From: CBDFKJ01 sp965248805
GTDB lineage: Bacteria > Pseudomonadota > Alphaproteobacteria > UBA6615
Direction of reading: 5' to 3'
NCBI GenBank assembly: GCA_965248805.1
Contig: CBDFKJ010000009.1
Location: forward strand, 1,240,001 to 1,304,000
DNA: 64,000 bases
In this document: piece after piece, positions 36,697 through 47,949 of the stretch
Position numbering within the stretch: the stretch's first letter is position 1
Layout of the letters: the number at the start of each line of letters is the position of its first letter
Program-made: the position numbers and the translations under genes
Notes under the pieces: generated by a model
What the model saw: only the letters and a program-made list of their open reading frames with translations
Database searches by the model: none
What the model was told of the DNA's origin: nothing

Positions 36697-36989
36697 ACGA
36701 ACGATCTGCCGAGCGCGTCGCCGTGCGTGTGCGCGTTCGCGGCCGCGTTCAAGGCGTCTGGTATCGTGCCTGGACGGTAAAACGCGCGCGCAGGCTGGGT
36801 CTTGCCGGCTGGGTGCGCAATTGCGATGACGGTAGCGTTGAGGCGCAATTCGTCGGTCAAAGCGATGCCGTGGAGGCTATGGTCGCCTGCTGCGGCGACG
36901 GTCCGCCGCTGGCGCAAGTCACGGCCGTCGAGCGCCGCCCCGGCGCCGACGATGGCGCCATCGATTTCCGCGAGCTTTCCGACGGCTAG
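36693..36989 (+). CDS. acyP: Acylphosphatase
   Basis: A 98-residue enzyme hydrolysing carboxyl-phosphate bonds. The signature VRVRGRVQGVWYRAWT contains the phosphate-binding loop and catalytic Arg, and the Asn is in LAGWVRNCDDGSVEAQFVG. The start is GTG at 36693, overlapping the DUF1194 stop (GTGA). Convergent with lipB: the two stops overlap by 4 bases. Confidence 0.88.
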   Translation: MNERSAERVAVRVRVRGRVQGVWYRAWTVKRARRLGLAGWVRNCDDGSVEAQFVGQSDAVEAMVACCGDGPPLAQVTAVERRPGADDGAIDFRELSDG

Positions 36990-37645
36990 TCGCGAACGCC
37001 AAATACATCGGCGGCGGCCGAGCGCAGCACGCGATCGAGGTCGGATAGGGTCACCGATCGGCCGAGGTCGGCGAGGCTGGTGACACCGAATTCGCGCGTG
37101 TCCAGCCCACAGGGGACGATGCCGGCATAGTGCTCCAGCGCCGGATCGACGTTGATCGACACTCCGTGATAGGTGATCCAGTGACGTACGCGCACGCCGA
37201 TGGCGGCGATCTTGTTTTCGCGCCCGGGCGGGCCACCGTGCGCGCCGCGGTCGACCCATATGCCGACGCGGCCCGGTCGTCGTTCGCCGCGCACGCCGAA
37301 CGCCGCGAGCGCGCGGATCGCCAATTCCTCCAAGCTGCGCACATGTCGGCGCAGGTCGTGGCCGCGCGTGCGCAAATCCACCATGACGTACGCGATGCGC
37401 TGGCCCGGCCCGTGATAGGTGTATTGGCCACCGCGGCCGGTGCGGAATACCGGCAGTCGGTCGGGCGTCAACAGTTCGCCGTCCTTGGCGCTGGTGCCGG
37501 CGGTGTAAAGCGGCGGATGTTCTAGAAGCCAAATCAGCTCCCGCGCCTCGCCGGCGCGGATCGCGGCGACTCGATCCTCCATCTCGGCGATCGCTTTCGG
37601 GTACGGTACGGGCGCATCGGATGCGCGCCATTCGAGGCTCGGCAT
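36986..37645 (-). CDS. lipB: Lipoyl(octanoyl) transferase LipB
   Basis: Transfers octanoate from acyl-carrier protein to lipoyl domains of 2-oxoacid dehydrogenases and the glycine cleavage system. From ATG 37645 the protein has 219 residues, normal for LipB. Family motifs are LLEHPPLYTAGTSAKDGEL, GRGGQYTYHGPGQRIAYVM, the catalytic Lys in ENKIAAIGVRVRHWITYHG and the catalytic Cys in PCGLDTREFGVTS. An upstream in-frame start exists at 37738 but adds non-conserved sequence. It is divergent from mgtE with 127 bases between the starts. Confidence 0.92.
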   Translation of the reverse strand: MPSLEWRASDAPVPYPKAIAEMEDRVAAIRAGEARELIWLLEHPPLYTAGTSAKDGELLTPDRLPVFRTGRGGQYTYHGPGQRIAYVMVDLRTRGHDLRRHVRSLEELAIRALAAFGVRGERRPGRVGIWVDRGAHGGPPGRENKIAAIGVRVRHWITYHGVSINVDPALEHYAGIVPCGLDTREFGVTSLADLGRSVTLSDLDRVLRSAAADVFGVRD

Positions 37646-37772
37646 GCGGGTGAATGTCGGGTCACGAGAACGCCATTGCAATGAAACTCGGCCGTACCCC
37701 TTGACGAACGCCTTGCCGGCGGGCGATGTCGCCACCATCCTGACACGCCGTCGCCCGGAGAGGGGAATCGAA

Positions 37773-39176
37773 GTGACCGCACCCGATCCGCATCCCTCGG
37801 CCCATCAGGACGGCGAAGCGACCGCGTCGGCTACCGCACTCGACGTTGCGAGACTGGCGGTGCAGGTCGAGGCCGCTTTGGACGCCCAGGATTGGCACCG
37901 AGCGGCGGCCGCTGTGGCGGCGCTGCGCGCGGCTGACCTCGCCGATCTCTTGCAGGAGCTAACTCCCGACGACCGCGAGCACCTGATCGGCCTGATCCGC
38001 GACGGGTTCGAGCCGGAGACGCTGGTCCATCTTGACGAGACCGTGCGCGAGGACGTTGTCGAGCAGCTCGGCTCGGCCGATGTCGCCGCGGCGCTGAGCG
38101 AGCTGGAGACCGACGAGGCGATCGAGGTCATCGTCGAACTCGACGAGGCCGATCGCGCCGAAATCCTGCAACAACTGTCGCCATCGGACCGGGCGATCCT
38201 CGAAACGGCCCTGAGCTACCCCGAAGACAGCGCGGGACGGCTCATGCAGCGCGAGATCGTGACCGTGCCCGCGAATTGGCGCGTCGGCGACACGATCGAC
38301 TACATGCGCGCCCGCGCGGCGCAACTGCCGCGCGATTTCTGCGACATCTTCGTTGTTGACGATGAGCGCCATCCGGTGGGCGTTCTGCCCTTGTCACGGC
38401 TGATGCGTTCGCTGCGGCCGGTCGAAGTCAGCGACATCATGCAACGCTCGTTCCACTCCATCTTTCTGACCGTCGACCAGGAGGATGTCGCGCACCTGTT
38501 TCGGCAGTATGGGCTGGTATCGGCGCCGGTTGTCGACGAGGAGGGGCAGTTGGTCGGCGTGATCACGGTCGATGACGTCGTCGATGTGATCCAGGAGGAG
38601 GCCGAGGAAGACATCATGCATTTGGGCAGTGTGCATGAGGACGATTTCTACGCCGCCTTGTTCGATACGACCCGCGCGCGCTTTTCCTGGCTGTTTGTCA
38701 ATCTCGGCAGGGCGACTGTCGCCTCCGTCGTCATCGGCCTGTTCGACGCGGTCATCGAGCGCGTTGTGGCGCTCGCGGTGCTCATGCCCATCGTAGCGTC
38801 AATGGGTGGCAACGCGGGCACGCAGACACTCACCGTTGCGGTGCGCGCGTTGGCGATGAAGGAGCTAACGCCGACCAATGCCGCACGCATCATCGTCAAG
38901 GAGGTTCTGGTCGGCGGCATCAACGGCATCCTGTTCGCCATCGTCATGGGCCTGCTGGTGTGGCTGTGGTTCGGCGACCCGGCGCTGGGCGCGATCATCG
39001 CATCGGCGATGATCATCAACCTTGTGATCGCCGGCCTCGCCGGAACGGTTGTGCCGATCGCCCTGGACCGCATGCGGGTCGACCCCGCCATTGCCTCGAC
39101 CGTCGTGCTGACCACGGTCACCGACGTCGTCGGTTTTCTGTCATTCCTCGGTCTCGGTGCACTGGTGTTGCTATGA
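37773..39176 (+). CDS. mgtE: Magnesium transporter MgtE
   Basis: A 467-residue Mg2+ channel. In order there is a cytosolic MgtE-N domain (AADLADLLQELTPDDREHLI ... ELDEADRAEILQQLSPSDRA), two CBS domains (MQREIVTVPANWRVGDTIDY ... and GLVSAPVVDEEGQLVGVITV) and a C-terminal five-helix pore domain with LMPIVASMGGNAGTQTLTV, the conserved pore segment. GTG at 37773 follows GGAGAGGGG. It overlaps the next start by ATGA. No lesion is seen. Confidence 0.93.
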   Translation: MTAPDPHPSAHQDGEATASATALDVARLAVQVEAALDAQDWHRAAAAVAALRAADLADLLQELTPDDREHLIGLIRDGFEPETLVHLDETVREDVVEQLGSADVAAALSELETDEAIEVIVELDEADRAEILQQLSPSDRAILETALSYPEDSAGRLMQREIVTVPANWRVGDTIDYMRARAAQLPRDFCDIFVVDDERHPVGVLPLSRLMRSLRPVEVSDIMQRSFHSIFLTVDQEDVAHLFRQYGLVSAPVVDEEGQLVGVITVDDVVDVIQEEAEEDIMHLGSVHEDDFYAALFDTTRARFSWLFVNLGRATVASVVIGLFDAVIERVVALAVLMPIVASMGGNAGTQTLTVAVRALAMKELTPTNAARIIVKEVLVGGINGILFAIVMGLLVWLWFGDPALGAIIASAMIINLVIAGLAGTVVPIALDRMRVDPAIASTVVLTTVTDVVGFLSFLGLGALVLL

Positions 39177-39622
39177 CGCGGTGGATGATCGCTGTCATCG
39201 CGGTGCTCGGCCTCGGCAGTGCCGAGGCTCAGCAAGTGAGCGGCGACGTATGCGGCACCTGGCAAAGTGCAGACGGCTACGCACGTGTGCAGATCGAGCG
39301 TTGCGGCGGATCGGTGTGCGGTGCGATCGCCTGGATGCAAGTGCCGAACCATCCCGACGGCACGCCGAAGCGCGACGAGCACAACGACAATCCGTCGCTA
39401 CGGGAGCGCACTCTGTTGGGCCTGCCGCTGATGTGGGGGTTCCGGGCGGCGGAAGATGGTCGTTGGGCAGACGGGCGGATCTACAACCCGAAAAACGGCA
39501 ACACCTACCGGGCCTATCTTGAGGCCACGAAGCTCGGTCGGTTGAAGGTGAGCGGCTGTCTTTTCATTTTCTGCGGATCGGAGACATGGACGCTGACAGA
39601 CGCCGCCGCCGCCGATTGCTGA
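39173..39622 (+). CDS. DUF2147-family secreted protein
   Basis: A 149-residue protein with signal peptide MTRWMIAVIAVLGLGSAEAQ and the DUF2147 pattern: CGTWQSADGYARVQIERCGG, GAIAWMQ, GRIYNPKNGNTYRAYL, LKVSGCLFIFCGSETWT. It starts in the mgtE stop (ATGA), so it is translationally coupled. Four Cys residues in the mature part could form disulfides in the periplasm. The function of the family is unknown. It is convergent with the SHOCT gene, 12 bases between the stops. Confidence 0.85.
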   Translation: MTRWMIAVIAVLGLGSAEAQQVSGDVCGTWQSADGYARVQIERCGGSVCGAIAWMQVPNHPDGTPKRDEHNDNPSLRERTLLGLPLMWGFRAAEDGRWADGRIYNPKNGNTYRAYLEATKLGRLKVSGCLFIFCGSETWTLTDAAAADC

Positions 39623-39634
39623 TCGAGGCGCGGC

Positions 39635-39958
39635 CTACTGGTCCAGTATCCGACGCCGCTCCTCAAACTCCTGCTTGTCGATTTCGCCGCGCGCGAAACG
39701 CTCCTTCAGGATGTCGAGCGGCGTTCTGCCCGGAGCGTGCACGGGGCCGTGGCGATCGCCGACTAACCAGCGAACCGCCAGCACGACCAGGACAATGATC
39801 GCAGCGACGAACAGGATCATCATCAGCGGGCCGACAAACATCATGCCCCAACCCCAGCTCCAATCATGGCGATGAAAGGGCATATCCTGAGCGCGGGCGG
39901 TGAAAGCGACTGCTGTTACGAGGAATGTGGTCAGTAGTCCCGAAACACGATGGATCAT
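39635..39958 (-). CDS. SHOCT-domain membrane protein
   Basis: A 107-residue protein: signal-like helix MIHRVSGLLTTFLVTAVAFT, a second hydrophobic segment (MMFVGPLMMILFVAAIIVLV) and a C-terminal SHOCT motif, LDILKERFARGEIDKQEFEE. ATG at 39958 has GGGAG six bases upstream. Such small proteins are often found beside copper-efflux ATPases, and this one lies 13 bases after the ATPase stop on the same strand, so it is probably the third gene of the copper operon. Confidence 0.8.
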   Translation of the reverse strand: MIHRVSGLLTTFLVTAVAFTARAQDMPFHRHDWSWGWGMMFVGPLMMILFVAAIIVLVVLAVRWLVGDRHGPVHAPGRTPLDILKERFARGEIDKQEFEERRRILDQ

Positions 39959-39971
39959 AATCATCTCCCGA

Positions 39972-42307
<2,336 letters not shown>

Positions 42308-42311
<4 letters not shown>

Positions 42312-42751
42312 GGCTTTCCTTGCGACAGTCGTTGTTGGCGCTCGCGGACGCCGGGCGGCCATTGGCTCGCGATAAAGGCGAGCGTGGCGCTGATTTCGTG
42401 GTCGCTCAGCACGCCCTCGAAGGGGGGCATATTGCTGGTGAAGCCCGGTGGCGCGACGGCGCCGCCGCCGAATTTCGTGATCGTGAACAGGATCTCGTCC
42501 GGATGGTGCCACGTGTGGCCGCTGGCGTCGTGCGGTGGCGCGCGCAGGCCACCGTCCGGCAAGGGCTGCCGCCAGTCCGCTTGCCCCTCCAGGTTGGCGC
42601 CGTGGCATTCGGCGCAATGCTGCGCGTAGATACCGCGGCCGTCGGCGACCAGATGGTCCTCGTCCGGCGACCCGTTACGCAAAAGGACGGCCGCGGTCGC
42701 CAGTATGGCGCCGATACCGAGCGACACTCCAAGTACCAAGCGAGGCTGCAC
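42308..42751 (-). CDS. Membrane-anchored cytochrome c (class I)
   Basis: A protein of about 147 residues with one N-terminal hydrophobic anchor (LVLGVSLGIGAILATAAVLL) and a single haem site CAECH in GRGIYAQHCAECHGANLEG. The distal Met is probably in SNMPPFEGVLSDHEI. GTG at 42751 is chosen because GGGG lies five bases upstream; a GTG at 42757 is also possible. It is the first gene of the copper operon. Small cytochromes c of this type are recurrent neighbours of CopA-like ATPases, and the role is unclear. Confidence 0.78.
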
Positions 42752-42822
42752 GCACACCCCAACCGCGGCAGTCGGTTTGTGGGCCAGACTGCCGCATTCA
42801 GAATTTGCAGGACTTGCTATAT

Positions 42823-42839
42823 ATACCCTACCTGGGTAT
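42823..42839. promoter_or_regulatory. Candidate CsoR operator
   Basis: A perfect inverted repeat, ATACCC-TACCT-GGGTAT, lies in the divergent region between the copper operon and csoR, overlapping an AT-rich TATATA stretch that could be a -10 element. The half-site and spacing resemble the TACCCC/GGGGTA operators of CsoR repressors. Binding would repress both directions until copper is bound. Confidence 0.7.
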
Positions 42840-42849
42840 GGTATCAAGC

Positions 42850-43125
42850 ATGAATCAGTCGAAGCACGCCGCGACGCTGCCGCGCCTGCGCCGCATCGAA
42901 GGGCAGGTGCGGGGTTTGATCAAGATGGTCGACGACGACCGCTACTGCGTCGACATCCTGACGCAGATCGAGGCAGCGCGCGCGGCGCTGAAGAAGGTCG
43001 CCGATCGGGTGCTGCACGACCATGTGGAGACCTGTGTCGCCGGCGCCATTGAAAGCGGCGACGCGGCGGCGCAGCGGCAGAAGGTCGACGAGCTGATGGA
43101 CGTGTTCGGCCGCTTCGCCAAGTAG
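42850..43125 (+). CDS. csoR: CsoR-family copper-sensing repressor
   Basis: A 91-residue all-helical repressor of the CsoR/FrmR/RcnR family. LRRIEGQVRGLIKMVDDDRYC opens the fold. The copper ligands Cys33, His58 and Cys62 (in HDHVETC) match the C-H-C set of CsoR rather than the ligands of FrmR or RcnR. ATG at 42850 is preferred; ATG at 42838 would overlap the operator palindrome. It is divergent from the cytochrome c/ATPase/SHOCT operon, which it should control. Confidence 0.88.
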   Translation: MNQSKHAATLPRLRRIEGQVRGLIKMVDDDRYCVDILTQIEAARAALKKVADRVLHDHVETCVAGAIESGDAAAQRQKVDELMDVFGRFAK

Positions 43126-43516
43126 AAGCCCAACAACGGTCATCTCGCCGCCACCGGTTGAATCACCGCCGGCGGCGTCCTTCAGTCTGGGGAACCCGTC
43201 GAGCAGCGCACGGTTCTACGATGCGTATCCGAGATCTCTGCCGGGGGTCCCGCGTCAGCAAGACAACCTTCGGGCGATGCGCGCGTGCGTTTGCGCGCCC
43301 ACGGGTGAGCTGCACCGGGCCTTGAGGCCAACCAGGTCGGCCGGATCGGTTGCTGATCGAGCCGTAACGGCAAAAACCCGTAAAAAGGCGACTGACGAAA
43401 AAAGGCAACGACTGTGAAGAATCTCACATTCAACGTTTGTCGGCTAGTCCAGCATTAGACGGGGGCCATCTGAGCAATATTGGTCTAAGAAACGCAACCC
43501 TGGGAGGTAAGAGCAG
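43126..43516. other. Intergenic region upstream of the low-GC lipoprotein gene
   Basis: About 390 bases with no convincing gene. Base composition falls towards the right, with A-rich runs near 43370-43410. GGGAGG precedes the downstream ATG. No terminator with a clear T tract is seen after csoR. Confidence 0.4.
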
Positions 43517-44381
43517 ATGCAAGCGCGATCGATTTGGGTCCCTTTGTTCGCAACTTTGACAATGGCCGCCTGTACCTTTCAGTCCGGCATCGAGCGATCC
43601 GCGATCGACTACAATGAAGCCGCAGACCGCGTTCAGAAGGAACTCCTCCTGAAAAACGTCGTGCGCGCGTTATCACTTAGCGAAGGCTTGACCTACACGG
43701 AGATTGTGGAAATGCGCGGGAGCTTTACGCTGCAAGCGGAAACGCAGCTGTCAGTTCCCTTCGGGGGCGCGGCTGAGCCAAAATTTTCCATTACGCCGAA
43801 GGGTACATTCAAGACGAACCCGCAGGTAGTTATCAAGCCCCTCTCAACAAGCGAGTTCCGACGCGGGATTGCGAGCAGCGTTGCGGCGGAGACGCTGCTC
43901 GCCCTCTGGGAGAGCGGTTGGCCAAGAGAGGTTTTGCTTCACGTTCTGGTTGAAAAAGTGGTGTTGACAAAGAAAAAGCTGGGCACGGTTGGTAGCAAGT
44001 GCCCAATCGGTCCAAAGAAATGGGCAAAGTCGGCGGATGGGGAACGAGCCGAGTGCATTTTTCGGAACGACCCGGATGAACCAGATGATTTCAAATACTT
44101 TTGTGAACTCTTGCGTCAAGTTCGCTTCGTTCCCTTTGAGTCTACTAAAAGCGGAACGCGCGTAGGGCCTGAGGTAACATTCGATCAGCTACACTTATTG
44201 AAGCTGGTAGCCGCCGCTCATGACGGACAGTTAGCTATGACTACTGAGAGCAAGAAAAATGCAGATGGAGACGAGGAGGACATCTTCTTTATGACAACTC
44301 CTCCACAAAAGACCGTTCGTTTCAGCACCAAGGGGGCCCGGCGGATTTTTCGGAAGTGTCGGAACTGGCGCAGCGGCCTAG
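43517..44381 (+). pseudogene. Putative lipoprotein of unknown family, 3'-truncated by IS
   Basis: It starts MQARSIWVPLFATLTMAACT; MAAC with Cys at about 19 is a lipobox. GGGAGGTAAGAGCAG precedes the ATG. The mature part (VQKELLLKNVVRALSLSEGL, GSFTLQAETQLSVPFGGAAE ...) looks like a real soluble envelope protein. Codon use is clearly less GC-rich than in the neighbours, which points to acquisition by transfer. The frame runs into the IS1182-type element at 44382 and picks up a few foreign residues (GLAAR). No 3' continuation is found beyond the IS cluster. I do not recognise the family. Confidence 0.65.
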
Positions 44382-45804
44382 CAGCCCGTTGAAGAAGACT
44401 GAGTTGATGAAGCATCGGGCGTGATAACAATGGCGGCGGCGAGACCCGGCGCCGGGGGGTTATTGAGGGCGAGGATAATGATCAGCGATTGTTCCTGTCG
44501 CAAGACAAGCAGCAGGACCGCCAATCCCTTGGCCGCAGCCTCTCGCGGGGTCCCGGCGCCGATCAACTGGCGCAATAGGACGCCCAGGTTGTGTCCGGCG
44601 ACGTGGATCAGATAGCGCTTGCCGACGTTCTCGCGCCCGCGCAGCCAAGTGCGGCGCATGCCGCCGCGATCGAGGACCTGGGAGAAGCCCCGCTCGACCA
44701 CTTCGGCGCGGAGTTTGAACGCGGCCTTCGCCACGCCCGACAGCAATCGGTTGCGGTTGTTGTAAACGGCCCGCCGAGCGGCGTCGTCGCCGTGCCAGCG
44801 CGAGAGCCCCTTGCCCTTCGGTTCGGCGATGCGGGTCGTCCAGGCGCCGTCGGCAAGGGACTTCAGCACCTCGCGGCCGAAGTAGCCTTTGTCGGTCACC
44901 AGCTCCGCCGGTTCGTCGGCCGTCGGCGCTGCGCCCACAGCCGCCAGCTTGGCCTCGGCTGACGTCAACGTTGTCGGCAGGGTGGTCGTGTCGCCCTGAT
45001 CGGCCGGATACAGCTCGGCCGCGATCACCGCCCCGGTGTCGAGGTCGACCGCGTGTTCGGGCTTGTAGGCCAGATGCGTCGTGCCGTCCTTCATCCTGGC
45101 GATTTTGGCCTCCGCGTCGAGACCCAGTCCGCATTGGAGAGTTTCTTGCCCTTGCGCCGCCGATCCATCTGCGCCAAGTCATTCGCCGCGGTCTCGATCC
45201 CGCTGTCGGCGGCCATGCGCTGCAGCATCTGGCGATAGCTTTCGCCGCTGTCGCGGCGCACGATCGAGCGCAGCGCCGCGTTCGCCTCCATGGTCGAAGC
45301 ATCGACCCCAATCCGCTCGCCCTTGACCAGGCCGTGCTCGCCAAGAACGTCCAGCACCCAGGCGAACACTGCCTCATGCACCGCGTGCGGCTGCGGATCG
45401 TGCTCAACGACGAGTGGTCAGGCACACGTGCGCGCGCCTCCAGGCGCAAGAACTCACGCAGCGACAAGCTGTCGGCGCACCGCCACTCCAACGCCCGCTC
45501 ACTGTCGAGGCCTTCGAAGTAGCCGACCAGGTGCATCCGGAAGTAACGCCCCGGTGGGATTCCCGGACGTCCGATCCCTGGCGCGTAATAGGGCTCACAC
45601 AGGTCCTCGGCGAACGCATCGAAACCGGCATCGACCAGCCAGCTGGTCGTAAAACACGTGGCCGGGCGAGCGAGGCATCTCTGCCCAACTGACCATCAAG
45701 TCCACCTGTCGATCCCCTTGTCGTCCCAACGCCATGACGAAGCTCCCGACTCGAACCATGCCCTCGTCACAGAGTCAGATGGCCGCGACTTTTTCAACGG
45801 GCTG
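44382..45804. mobile_element. Second IS1182-family element, degenerate (1423 bp)
   Basis: Related to but distinct from copies A-D. The ends are CAGCCCGTTGAAGAAG and its near complement. An exact 4-bp duplication, CTAG, flanks it at 44378-44381 and 45805-45808. The transposase is broken by several frameshifts, so this is an older, inactive insertion. It truncates the lipoprotein gene. Confidence 0.85.
44391..45735 (-). pseudogene. IS1182-family transposase, multiply frameshifted
   Basis: The N-terminus MALGRQGDRQVDLMVSWAEM starts at 45735. The frame shifts around 45650 (after VFYDQLAG), again near 45400 and near 45090-45115. Conserved pieces are GRYFRMHLVGYFEGLDSERA, GERIGVDASTMEANAALR, LVTDKGYFGREVLK and EVVERGFSQVLDRGGMRR, the last reaching the C-terminal frame. 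The order matches the intact transposases of copies A-D at about half identity. Not functional. Confidence 0.82.
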
Positions 45805-45807
45805 CTA

Positions 45808-46641
45808 GGGTCCGGACTCATAACCATTAGCTGACGGTAGCGGCGAGACAGACGGCGGCGAGGAAGTTTTGGGCGAGGCGGTCATAGCGGGTTGCGATTC
45901 TGCGGAAGTCTTTCAGCCGGCCGAACATGCGCTCGATGGCGTTGCGGTCGCGATAGAGCGCCGGGCTGAAGCACGGCTTCCAGCGGCGGTTGGCCTTCGG
46001 CGGGATGTTCGGAGCGACGCCTCTGCTCTCGATCTTGCGGCGAACGGCGTCGCTGTCATAGCCCTTGTCGCCAGTCAGGATCGAGGTGGCCGGCATCCGC
46101 TCCAGCAGCGGCCGCTGTGCAGTCCGCCACTTGGCCGCCGGTCAGCAGGAAGGCGAACGGGCGGCAGAGGCCATCGGTCAGCGCATGGATCTTCGTGGTG
46201 CGCCCGCCGCGGGAGCGGCCAATGGCCTGCGTGTGCTCCCCCCTTTGCCGCCCGAGGCGCAGCGATGAGCCTTCACCGCCGAGGAATCGATCAACACTTG
46301 CGCCGGCGGCCCACCCGCCGAAGCCAGAGCGTGGAATATCCCTGTCCACACGCCTTTGGCCGCCCACCGCACGAAGCGATTGTAGAGCGTCTTGCGCGGG
46401 CCATAGACGGACGGCGCATCGACCCAACGTCCGCCGGACTTCAACACATGGATGATACCGCTTATAACGCGGCGGTCGTCGACTCTCGGCTTGCCGCGCG
46501 TATCCGTCGACAGATGCGGCACGAGCCGCGCAAACTGTTCCTCGCTCAGCCAGAACGTATCGTCCATCGCAACACTCCCGCAGTTTGGGAGCGTGAATCA
46601 CATCGCGCCGCGTCGGCTCAAGCGATTTATGGGTCCGGAGC
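45808..46641. mobile_element. IS5-family (IS427-like) element
   Basis: The ends are imperfect inverted repeats (GGGTCCGGACTCATAA at 45808; GGCTCCGGACCCATAA on the other strand near 46641). CTA on both sides (45805-45807 and 46642-46644) is the likely target duplication. It is inserted in the right-hand CTAG target duplication of the degenerate IS1182 element, so it arrived later. Confidence 0.75.
45827..46567 (-). pseudogene. IS5/IS427-type transposase in three frames
   Basis: The first frame (46567 to about 46260) gives MDDTFWLSEEQFARLVPHLS, SGGRWVDAPSVYGPRKTLYN and IDSSAVKAHRCASGGKGG. The second gives QAIGRSRGGRTTKIHALTDG and FAFLLTGGQVADC. The third (46096 to 45827) gives MPATSILTGDKGYDSDAVRR and YRDRNAIERMFGRLKDFRRI. 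Elements of this group commonly use one programmed frameshift, which may account for the first switch. The second switch near 46100 is probably a lesion. Confidence 0.78.
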
Positions 46642-46720
46642 CTAAACTGGACGCCGATATACCGCTTTGAACCGCTCCGGGTTTGGCGGAGGCTCCAACT
46701 CTTGAGAAAGTGGAGCCATT

Positions 46721-47047
46721 ATGAGCAAGACAAGGAACAGGTTTTCTTCTGAGGTTCGCGCCCGTGCGGTGCGGATGGTTGTGGATCACGAGGGCGAACA
46801 CGCCTCGCGTTGGGCGGCTGTTTCCTCGATAGCTGGGAAGATCGGCTGCACGGCGCAGACACTCAATGAGTGGGTGAAGAGGTTCGAGCGCGATAGCGGC
46901 GTGCGCGCCGGCGTCCCCAGCGAGGTCGCCGAGCGGCTGAAAGCCCTGGAGCGGGAGAACCGCGACCTCCGGCAGGTCAACGAGATCCTGCGCAAGGCGA
47001 GCGCCTATTTTGCCCAGGCGGAGCTCGACCGCCGGTTCAAGCCATGA
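46721..47047 (+). CDS. IS3-family transposase OrfA
   Basis: A 108-residue DNA-binding subunit with a helix-turn-helix (RARAVRMVVDHEGEHASRWA ... IAGKIGCTAQTLNEWVKRFE) and a leucine-zipper-like helix (LKALERENRDLRQVNEILRK) for multimerisation. Its stop overlaps the OrfB ATG (ATGA). In IS3 elements a -1 ribosomal shift between the two frames makes the active transposase. Confidence 0.92.
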   Translation: MSKTRNRFSSEVRARAVRMVVDHEGEHASRWAAVSSIAGKIGCTAQTLNEWVKRFERDSGVRAGVPSEVAERLKALERENRDLRQVNEILRKASAYFAQAELDRRFKP

Positions 47048-47949
47048 TCGCGTTCATCGGCGATCACCGCGAGGCGCACGGGGTCGAGCCGATCTGCAAG
47101 GTGCTGCCGATCGCCCCGTCGACCTACTACGACCATGTGGCCAGGCGGCGCGATCCGGCCAGGCTGTCGGCACGGGCGAAACGGGATATGGCTCTCAAGG
47201 TCGAGGTCCGACGCGTCTTCAAAGAGAACTTCCGTGTCTACGGCGTTCGCAAGGTGTGGCGACAATTGCAGCGGGAAGGCTTCGATGTCGCTCGCTGCAC
47301 TGTTGAGCGGCTGATGCGGGAGATGGGCTTGCAAGGGGTGATCCGCGGCAAGCCGATCCGCACGACAGTCAGCGACCAGGCCGCGCCTTGCCCGCTCGAC
47401 AAGGTCAATCGCCAGTTCCACGCTCCGGCACCGAACAGGCTGTGGGTCTCGGACTTTACCTACGTGGCCACTTGGGCTGGCTTCGTCTATGTCGCCTTTG
47501 TCATCGACGCCTATGCCCGCCGCATCGTCGGCTGGCGGGTGAGCCGGACAGCCCATGCCGGCTTTGTTCTCGATGCCCTGGAACAAGCGCTTCATGCGCG
47601 GCGACCCGTCCATCGCGGTGGGCTGATCCATCACAGCGATAGAGGGAGCCAATATGTCTCGATCAAATATACCGAGCACCTGGCGGAAGCGGGCATCGAA
47701 CCCTCGGTGGGCAGCGTCGGCGACTCTTATGACAATGCTCTGGCCGAGACCATCAATGGTCTTTACAAAGCCGAGGTCATTCACCGGCGCGGGCCGTGGC
47801 GCTCATTCGAGGCCGTCGAGCTCGCTACTCTGGAATGGGTGGATTGGTTCAACAACCGGCGGCTCCTGGAGCCCATCGGAAACATCCCGCCGGCCGAAGC
47901 CGAGGAACGCCACTACGCCATGCTGAAGCAGTCAGACATGGCGGCGTGA
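47044..47949 (+). CDS. IS3-family transposase OrfB (integrase-like)
   Basis: A 301-residue rve-type integrase core. Catalytic residues are Asp in LWVSDFTYVATW, Asp in LIHHSDRGSQYVSIKYTEHL and Glu in YDNALAETINGLYKAEVI, the D-D-35-E set. The N-terminal HTH_21 segment is FKENFRVYGVRKVWRQLQRE. The frame is complete, so this element may be mobile. Confidence 0.93.
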   Translation: MIAFIGDHREAHGVEPICKVLPIAPSTYYDHVARRRDPARLSARAKRDMALKVEVRRVFKENFRVYGVRKVWRQLQREGFDVARCTVERLMREMGLQGVIRGKPIRTTVSDQAAPCPLDKVNRQFHAPAPNRLWVSDFTYVATWAGFVYVAFVIDAYARRIVGWRVSRTAHAGFVLDALEQALHARRPVHRGGLIHHSDRGSQYVSIKYTEHLAEAGIEPSVGSVGDSYDNALAETINGLYKAEVIHRRGPWRSFEAVELATLEWVDWFNNRRLLEPIGNIPPAEAEERHYAMLKQSDMAA

